From: Amycolatopsis pretoriensis
GTDB lineage: Bacteria > Actinomycetota > Actinomycetes > Mycobacteriales > Pseudonocardiaceae
Length of the DNA stretch: 64,000 nt
NCBI RefSeq assembly: GCF_900107925.1
Contig: NZ_FNUJ01000003.1
Span: 434,001-498,000, forward strand
Direction: 5' to 3'
The position numbers and the translations under genes are program-made. Position 1 is the stretch's first letter. The number at the start of each line of letters is the position of its first letter. Under the pieces are notes generated by a model, which was not told the DNA's origin, made no database searches, and saw nothing but the letters and a program-made list of their open reading frames with translations. Shown here one piece after another: positions 60,261 through 64,000 of this stretch.

Positions 60261-60773
60261 CTACCCCACGCGTTGTTCGAGGACCTGCCCGACCCACTCC
60301 TCGACGTGGAACCGCACGGTCGGCTTGAAGCCCTGGCTCTCGTAATAACGTTGTAAGGCACCGTCGCCGCCGGCCCAGCAGTCGACGCGCACGAGGTCGA
60401 TACCGCGCCGCCGGGCCTCGTCGAGCGCGTATTCGACGAGGCGGCCGCCGACGTTCCGGCCGGTGAACCGCCGCGACGTGATCAGCAGCCGGACGTACAG
60501 TTCACGCTCGTTAACCGGCGGCACGTGCGGGTCGTGCTCCTCCGAGACGATCAGCGCGCCGGCCGGCTCGCCGTCGACCACCGCGATGCGCAGCCCCGGG
60601 TCCGCGGCCATGCCCGTCACGCGTTCGACGCGCTTCGGCACGCGGCTCCACGGCTCGGTCCCCCACTGCTTCGAGCTACCCCGCGCGACGAGCCACTCGA
60701 CGGCTTCGTCGAAGAAGCCCAGCAGCGTTTCGGCGTCCCCAGAGTCACCCGATCGGATGACGGTGTTGTCCAT
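60261..60773 (-). CDS. GNAT family N-acetyltransferase
   Basis: A 170-residue acetyl-CoA-dependent acyltransferase. The beta-strand with LRIAVVDGEPAGALIVSE, the ELYVRLLITSRRFTGRNVGGRLVEYALDEARRRG acetyl-CoA-binding region (R/Q-x-x-G-x-G/A-type loop) and the C-terminal YYESQGFKPTVRF complete the GNAT fold. The ATG at 60773 follows AAGGGC. The substrate is unknown. It is a same-strand neighbour of the SDR and probably independent of it. Confidence 0.88.
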   Translation of the reverse strand: MDNTVIRSGDSGDAETLLGFFDEAVEWLVARGSSKQWGTEPWSRVPKRVERVTGMAADPGLRIAVVDGEPAGALIVSEEHDPHVPPVNERELYVRLLITSRRFTGRNVGGRLVEYALDEARRRGIDLVRVDCWAGGDGALQRYYESQGFKPTVRFHVEEWVGQVLEQRVG

Positions 60774-60920
60774 GCCCTTGTTTACCGCACGACGCGTACG
60801 CGCGGGCCGACTTCGGCGATCCACACCGCGTTCAGCCGTCGGCTCGATGCACGTCATCCGAGCTTCAAAGAGCGCTGATTGACTTTCGCCGTTCCCCACC
60901 TCTCTCGCGACGAGGACGAA

Positions 60921-61457
60921 GTGACTCAGTCAGTGCCCCCGGGCGATCCGTTGGCCGCGTTCAGCGTCGAACTCGAAGAAATCCGGGCAAAAGCCGCAAC
61001 CGCGCAGGAAGCGCTCCGATCCGCCACCGCCAGCGTGCAGTCGCCGGACGGTGCGGTCTCGGTGACCGTCGGCCCCAGCGGCGTGCTGCAGGAGCTCCGG
61101 TTCGGCCCCCGCGCGTACGAGCGGCCGCCGCAAGCCTTGTCCGGCTTGGTGATGCAGCTCATCGGCCGCGCGCAGCAGAAGGTCTCGGCCCAGGTCGCCG
61201 GCGCGTTCGACGGCATGGTCGGCGAAAGCTCGGCCGCCCGCGAGCTCCTGGACGAGTTCCTCCCCGCGCCCGAAGCGGACGCGGGATCGCCGCCGGACAA
61301 GAGCGACGTGTTCATGCCGGAGCAGGAGGCCGAGGACCGGCCGCCCGCACCCCCGCACCGGCAGCCGCCGCCCCCGCCACAGCCGCAGCGCGACCAGCCG
61401 CGTCGTCGTCCCCGGCCCGCGCCGGACGAGGACGACGGCGACAGCAACCCCTGGTAG
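60921..61457 (+). CDS. YbaB/EbfC-like protein with Pro-rich tail (type VII secretion operon)
   Basis: A 178-residue protein. The N-terminal half (10-110) resembles YbaB/EbfC nucleoid-associated proteins: an amphipathic helix, SVTVGPSGVLQELRFGPRAY and a second helix GLVMQLIGRAQQKVSAQVAGA. The C-terminal 60 residues are rich in Pro, Gln and Asp (PPPPPQPQ...PDEDD). Such YbaB-like proteins with long tails often accompany type VII secretion substrates in actinomycetes. The start is GTG 60921 behind GAGGACG; the frame extends back to 60879. The next gene begins 15 bp after it. Confidence 0.75.
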   Translation: MTQSVPPGDPLAAFSVELEEIRAKAATAQEALRSATASVQSPDGAVSVTVGPSGVLQELRFGPRAYERPPQALSGLVMQLIGRAQQKVSAQVAGAFDGMVGESSAARELLDEFLPAPEADAGSPPDKSDVFMPEQEAEDRPPAPPHRQPPPPPQPQRDQPRRRPRPAPDEDDGDSNPW

Positions 61458-61472
61458 TACGGAGGAGAACCG

Positions 61473-61808
61473 GTGGTTTCCGGAGAAGGTTTCACGGTCG
61501 ACCCGGCCGAGCTGCAGAAGTTCAGCCAGTTCCTGTCGGGCACCACGCAGCCGGCGGTGCAGGAGGCGGCGAACCGGATGCAGGCCGCGAACGGGTTCGA
61601 CAACGCCGCGTTCGGCATCCTGCTCGCCCAGGTGCTCGCCGTGCCCTCGCGGGTCACGATGGCCGTGATCACCGGTGAGATCAACAACCTCGTCGGGGAC
61701 ATCGGCAAGTCCGCCGAGGACGTGAAGAAGGCCGCCGAGACGTACCAGACCCACGACTCGAACACGGCGCAGGGTTTGAGCACCTTCGAAACGGAGCTGG
61801 GCAAGTGA
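61473..61808 (+). CDS. WXG100/ESX-type small secretion protein
   Basis: A 111-residue all-helical protein with the helix-turn-helix pattern of WXG100-like ESX proteins: FTVDPAELQKFSQFLSG, then DIGKSAEDVKKAAETYQTHDSNTAQGLSTFETELG. The usual WXG turn is not evident, and the Y-x-x-x-D/E-type C-terminal signal is weakly matched by YQTHD. The GTG at 61473 has GGAGGAG upstream. Its TGA overlaps the GTG of the next gene (GTGA), so it is coupled to the large substrate. It is likely a secretion partner or chaperone for it. Confidence 0.75.
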   Translation: MVSGEGFTVDPAELQKFSQFLSGTTQPAVQEAANRMQAANGFDNAAFGILLAQVLAVPSRVTMAVITGEINNLVGDIGKSAEDVKKAAETYQTHDSNTAQGLSTFETELGK

Positions 61809-63145
61809 CCGTCCCCATCACGTCCGCGAACTCCACCACGGGCGCCGGTGTCTTCGACAGCTGGAAGCAGGTCGGCGACTCGATCGGCAAGGTCCAGACC
61901 GAGCACGGTGGTGACCTCGCGGCCGTCAGCGTCGAACTCGGTATCAACGTCATCAGCGCCGTGCTCGACACGGTCGCGTTCGCCATGGACCCGCTGGCGA
62001 AGCTGATCGCGGCGGGCCTCGGCTGGCTGATCGAGCACGTCTCGTTCCTGAAGTGGCCGCTCGACCAGGTCGCGGGCAACCCGTCGGAAGTCACGAAGGT
62101 CGCCAACGAACTGCACAAGATCGGCGAGTCGCTGCGCAACACCGGCACTTCGCTCGACGAGACGCTCAAGTCGACGATCACCCAGTGGCAGGGCAAGGGC
62201 TACGACAGCTTCATCAAGTCGATCAACGACCGGAAGGGCTGGATCGACGCCAACGCCAAGGCGGCCGACGTCGCCGGCTACATGGTCGAGACCACCGGCG
62301 CCCTGATCGGCGCGGTCCGCTCGCTGCTGCGCGACATCATCACGACCATCCTCGGCGACATCATCTCCACGATGCTGATCGCGCTCGCGCTCGCCATCCC
62401 GACCTTCGGCGCGTCGATCGCCGTCGGCGTGACCAAGTGCGTCGCGACCGTCTCGGTGCAGGTCGCGGCGATGATGGCGAAGCTCGCCAAGGTCGTCGCC
62501 TACGCCGGCCGCACGCTGGCCCGCCTCACCGGGCTGTCGAAGCTGGTCAAGGGGAAGCCGGGCTCCTCCTCGAGCGCGGGACACGAGATGACGCCGATGC
62601 CGCCGCCGGGCACCGCGATCACCCACGACCGTCCCGGTGGCGGCGCCACCCCGAGCACCCGGCCCCCGGGCGACGGCACGACCCCCAACTTCTCGCGGCC
62701 GCTCCCCCCGCCGGGCACCGCGGTCACGCACGACGGTCCCGGTGGTGGCGCCACGCCCAGCACCCGGCCCCCGGGCGACGGCACCACGCCCAACTTCTCG
62801 CGGCCGCTGCCTCCGCCCGCGGCCCCGCCCAAGCCGTCGGGCCCGAAGTCGCACCTGAGCGACCACGACATCTCGACGATCAAGAAGCACGAGGACTGGC
62901 TGAAGACCAAGTTCGGCGACAGCTACAAGAAGATGAAGTTCGTCGACGACTGGCTGAAGGCCAAGGCCCCGGACTACTACCCGATGCTGAAGGCGCTTTC
63001 CGACGCGAAGAGCTCGAAGAACTTCGTGGGCTGGGCGGGCAAGGACATCGTGCAGGTCGACCGCGGCCTGACCGACATCCAGATGCAGGCGGAAGCGGCC
63101 TGGGCCGAGGAAGACAAGAAGCAGCAGCAACAACAGCCGCAGTAG
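61805..63145 (+). CDS. Putative type VII secretion substrate with Pro-rich repeat and C-terminal domain
   Basis: A 446-residue protein. The N-terminal helical region (1-190) contains the WQGKGYDSF turn of WXG/LXG-type proteins. A hydrophobic stretch (about 175-225, IITTILGDIISTMLIALALAIPTFG) follows, then a Pro/Gly-rich linker with a 35-residue tandem repeat. The last 110 residues are a Lys-rich domain (DWLKTKFGDSYKKMKFVDDWLKAKAPDYY) not matched to a known toxin. The layout, secretion module plus linker plus variable tail, is that of polymorphic effectors. No immunity gene is obvious; the convergent lipoprotein is the nearest candidate. The GTG at 61805 overlaps the preceding stop. Confidence 0.72.
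   Translation: MTVPITSANSTTGAGVFDSWKQVGDSIGKVQTEHGGDLAAVSVELGINVISAVLDTVAFAMDPLAKLIAAGLGWLIEHVSFLKWPLDQVAGNPSEVTKVANELHKIGESLRNTGTSLDETLKSTITQWQGKGYDSFIKSINDRKGWIDANAKAADVAGYMVETTGALIGAVRSLLRDIITTILGDIISTMLIALALAIPTFGASIAVGVTKCVATVSVQVAAMMAKLAKVVAYAGRTLARLTGLSKLVKGKPGSSSSAGHEMTPMPPPGTAITHDRPGGGATPSTRPPGDGTTPNFSRPLPPPGTAVTHDGPGGGATPSTRPPGDGTTPNFSRPLPPPAAPPKPSGPKSHLSDHDISTIKKHEDWLKTKFGDSYKKMKFVDDWLKAKAPDYYPMLKALSDAKSSKNFVGWAGKDIVQVDRGLTDIQMQAEAAWAEEDKKQQQQQPQ
62603..62812 (+). repeat. Two tandem 105-bp repeats in the secretion substrate
   Basis: A 105-bp unit occurs twice head to tail (62603-62707 and 62708-62812), each coding for 35 residues beginning PPGTA(I/V)THD and ending NFSRPLP. The copies differ at only a few positions, so the duplication is recent. 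Unit number is likely to vary between strains. Confidence 0.9.
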
Positions 63146-63148
63146 CGC

Positions 63149-63174
63149 GACGCCGCCCACCGCGGGGCGGCGTC
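63149..63174. terminator. Bidirectional terminator
   Basis: GACGCCGCCC (63149-63158) pairs with GGGCGGCGTC (63165-63174) between the secretion substrate gene and the convergent lipoprotein gene. Confidence 0.78.
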
Positions 63175-63178
63175 CTGG

Positions 63179-63565
63179 TCACCAGCAGGTGCCGGGGTAC
63201 TCGCGGCCGGCCCGGTACTGCTCTTCGAACGCTTTGACGGAGGCGCAGTAGCCGTCGAGCACGCGGGGTTCCACGATGGCCTCGGCGGCCTGCACCGGCG
63301 TCCACACACCGGGCGCGACCTCGACGGCTTCGGCCGCGCCGCCGGCCCGGTACTCGTCCCGCAGTCGCGCCGGGAGGGAAGCCACGGACACGACCTTCGG
63401 GAAGCCGGCCGGGAAGGACGTCGGCACCGGGCTGGGCGCGGGAAGGGTGACCGTGCTGGCCGGCGACGACGGCTCGTCGAACTCCGAGCCGTCGTCGACC
63501 GGCGCTGCGGGCGAGCACCCCGCCGTCAGGCACAGACCCACCGCGATGGCCGCGAACCGCTTCAC
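63179..63565 (-). CDS. Small lipoprotein of unknown function
   Basis: A 128-residue secreted lipoprotein with signal peptide and lipobox LTAGC (residues 13-17). A Ser/Pro-rich linker follows, then a mature domain with APGVWTPVQAAEAIVEP and two further Cys (GYCASVK, GTCW) near the end that could pair. No known family is recognised. The GTG at 63565 follows AGGGGGG. It converges on the type VII substrate across a terminator; an immunity role is possible but not supported by sequence. Confidence 0.72.
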   Translation of the reverse strand: MKRFAAIAVGLCLTAGCSPAAPVDDGSEFDEPSSPASTVTLPAPSPVPTSFPAGFPKVVSVASLPARLRDEYRAGGAAEAVEVAPGVWTPVQAAEAIVEPRVLDGYCASVKAFEEQYRAGREYPGTCW

Positions 63566-63619
63566 CTAACCCCCCTCGCTCTCGTGGAGGACTTCGCCGA
63601 CGGCGGCTCCGGCGTTACC

Positions 63620-64000
63620 TCACACGACGCCGAGGTGGCGGGAGATCAGCATCTTCTGCACCTCGCTCGTCCCCTCGCCGATCTCGAGGATCTTGGCGTC
63701 ACGGTAGAAGCGGCTCACCGGGAACTCGTTCATGAAGCCGTACCCGCCGAAGATCTGGGTCGCGTCGCGCGCGTTGTCCATCGCCGCGTTCGACGCGACC
63801 AGCTTCGCGATCGACGCTTCCTTCTTGAACGGCTCGCCGCGCAGCATCTTCGACGCCGCCTGGTAGTACGCCAGGCGCGCGGTGTGCGTGCGGACCTCCA
63901 TGTCGGCGACCTTGAACTGGATCGCCTGGTACTCACCGATCCGCTTGCCGAACGCGACGCGGTCCTTCACGTACTTCAGGCACTCGTCGACGCAGCCCTG
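63620..64000 (-). CDS. Acyl-CoA dehydrogenase, C-terminal part (continues beyond window)
   Basis: The last 126 residues of an acyl-CoA dehydrogenase: RVAFGKRIGEYQAIQFKVADM, then ATQIFGGYGFMNEFPVSRFYRDAKILEIGEGTSEVQKMLISRHLG, with the catalytic Glu in the EGTSE region. The 5' part lies past base 64000. It is the third acyl-CoA dehydrogenase of the window and closer to short/branched-chain types than the 54.5-57 kb pair. Confidence 0.9.
   Translation of the reverse strand, partial: QGCVDECLKYVKDRVAFGKRIGEYQAIQFKVADMEVRTHTARLAYYQAASKMLRGEPFKKEASIAKLVASNAAMDNARDATQIFGGYGFMNEFPVSRFYRDAKILEIGEGTSEVQKMLISRHLGVV

Noticed and set aside
1..64000. tRNA genes, rRNA, CRISPR arrays, insertion sequences, replication origin
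   Set aside because: Looked for cloverleaf-like blocks, regular spaced repeats, transposase motifs and DnaA-box clusters by eye; none seen.

Overview
The window is GC-rich, densely coding actinomycete chromosome, most like Amycolatopsis or another Pseudonocardiaceae. That rests on GTG/TTG starts, ATGA/GTGA gene overlaps, an FxSxx-type precursor leader, a type VII secretion island, a Tat-exported copper oxidase and tandem DUF574 methyltransferases. It is a family-level inference. I saw no tRNA, rRNA, CRISPR, insertion sequence or integrase.

1-9.9 kb holds a catabolic regulon: an amidase (cut by the window edge), a D-2-hydroxyacid dehydrogenase, two Asp/Glu-racemase-superfamily proteins, an FCD-type GntR regulator, a tartrate/D-malate-type dehydrogenase, a succinate-semialdehyde-type dehydrogenase, a class III aminotransferase and a DUF3830 protein. 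Three copies of the operator ATTGTCNACAAT sit on its promoters. A DUF4262 gene and a Pro/Glu repeat lie inside the locus. 9.9-10.35 kb carries a structured non-coding stretch and a 30-residue ORF with its own terminator.

10.3-35.2 kb is mostly ordinary chromosome: aldo/keto reductase and LysR; a membrane protein with a multicopper oxidase; an FAD oxidase with a ThDP enzyme; three tandem DUF574 methyltransferases; an MFS exporter; a DUF3761 lipoprotein; a two-component system next to an MMPL transporter; a membrane nucleotidyl-cyclase-like protein; a GH92 mannosidase; fadB/fadA-like genes and a double-headed TetR regulator.

35.5-53.1 kb is the highlight. Two head-to-tail cassettes each pair a small RiPP-type precursor and an HExxH peptide-modification enzyme (plus strand) with a convergent operon (minus strand) encoding a vWA/NB-ARC STAND/TPR protein and a VMAP (vWA-MoxR-associated protein). 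Cassette 1 also carries the MoxR AAA+ ATPase. Cassette 2 instead carries a nucleotidyl-cyclase-like protein ending in an effector-associated domain (EAD) that matches the EADs of both VMAPs. The precursors have an FxSxx-COOH-type leader but end in VTASGS...AKRVD, and no radical SAM (FxsB) gene is present. This looks like a variant peptide-linked biological-conflict or signalling system.

53.2-64 kb holds an LtrA-like protein, two acyl-CoA dehydrogenases behind a TetR-type operator, a small acidic protein whose ribosome binding site is buried in a 12-bp stem, an amidase_2 peptidoglycan hydrolase, a PhaC-like hydrolase, an SDR, a GNAT enzyme, a type VII secretion-type operon (YbaB-like, WXG100-like, large WXG/proline-rich substrate), a lipoprotein and the 3' end of another acyl-CoA dehydrogenase.
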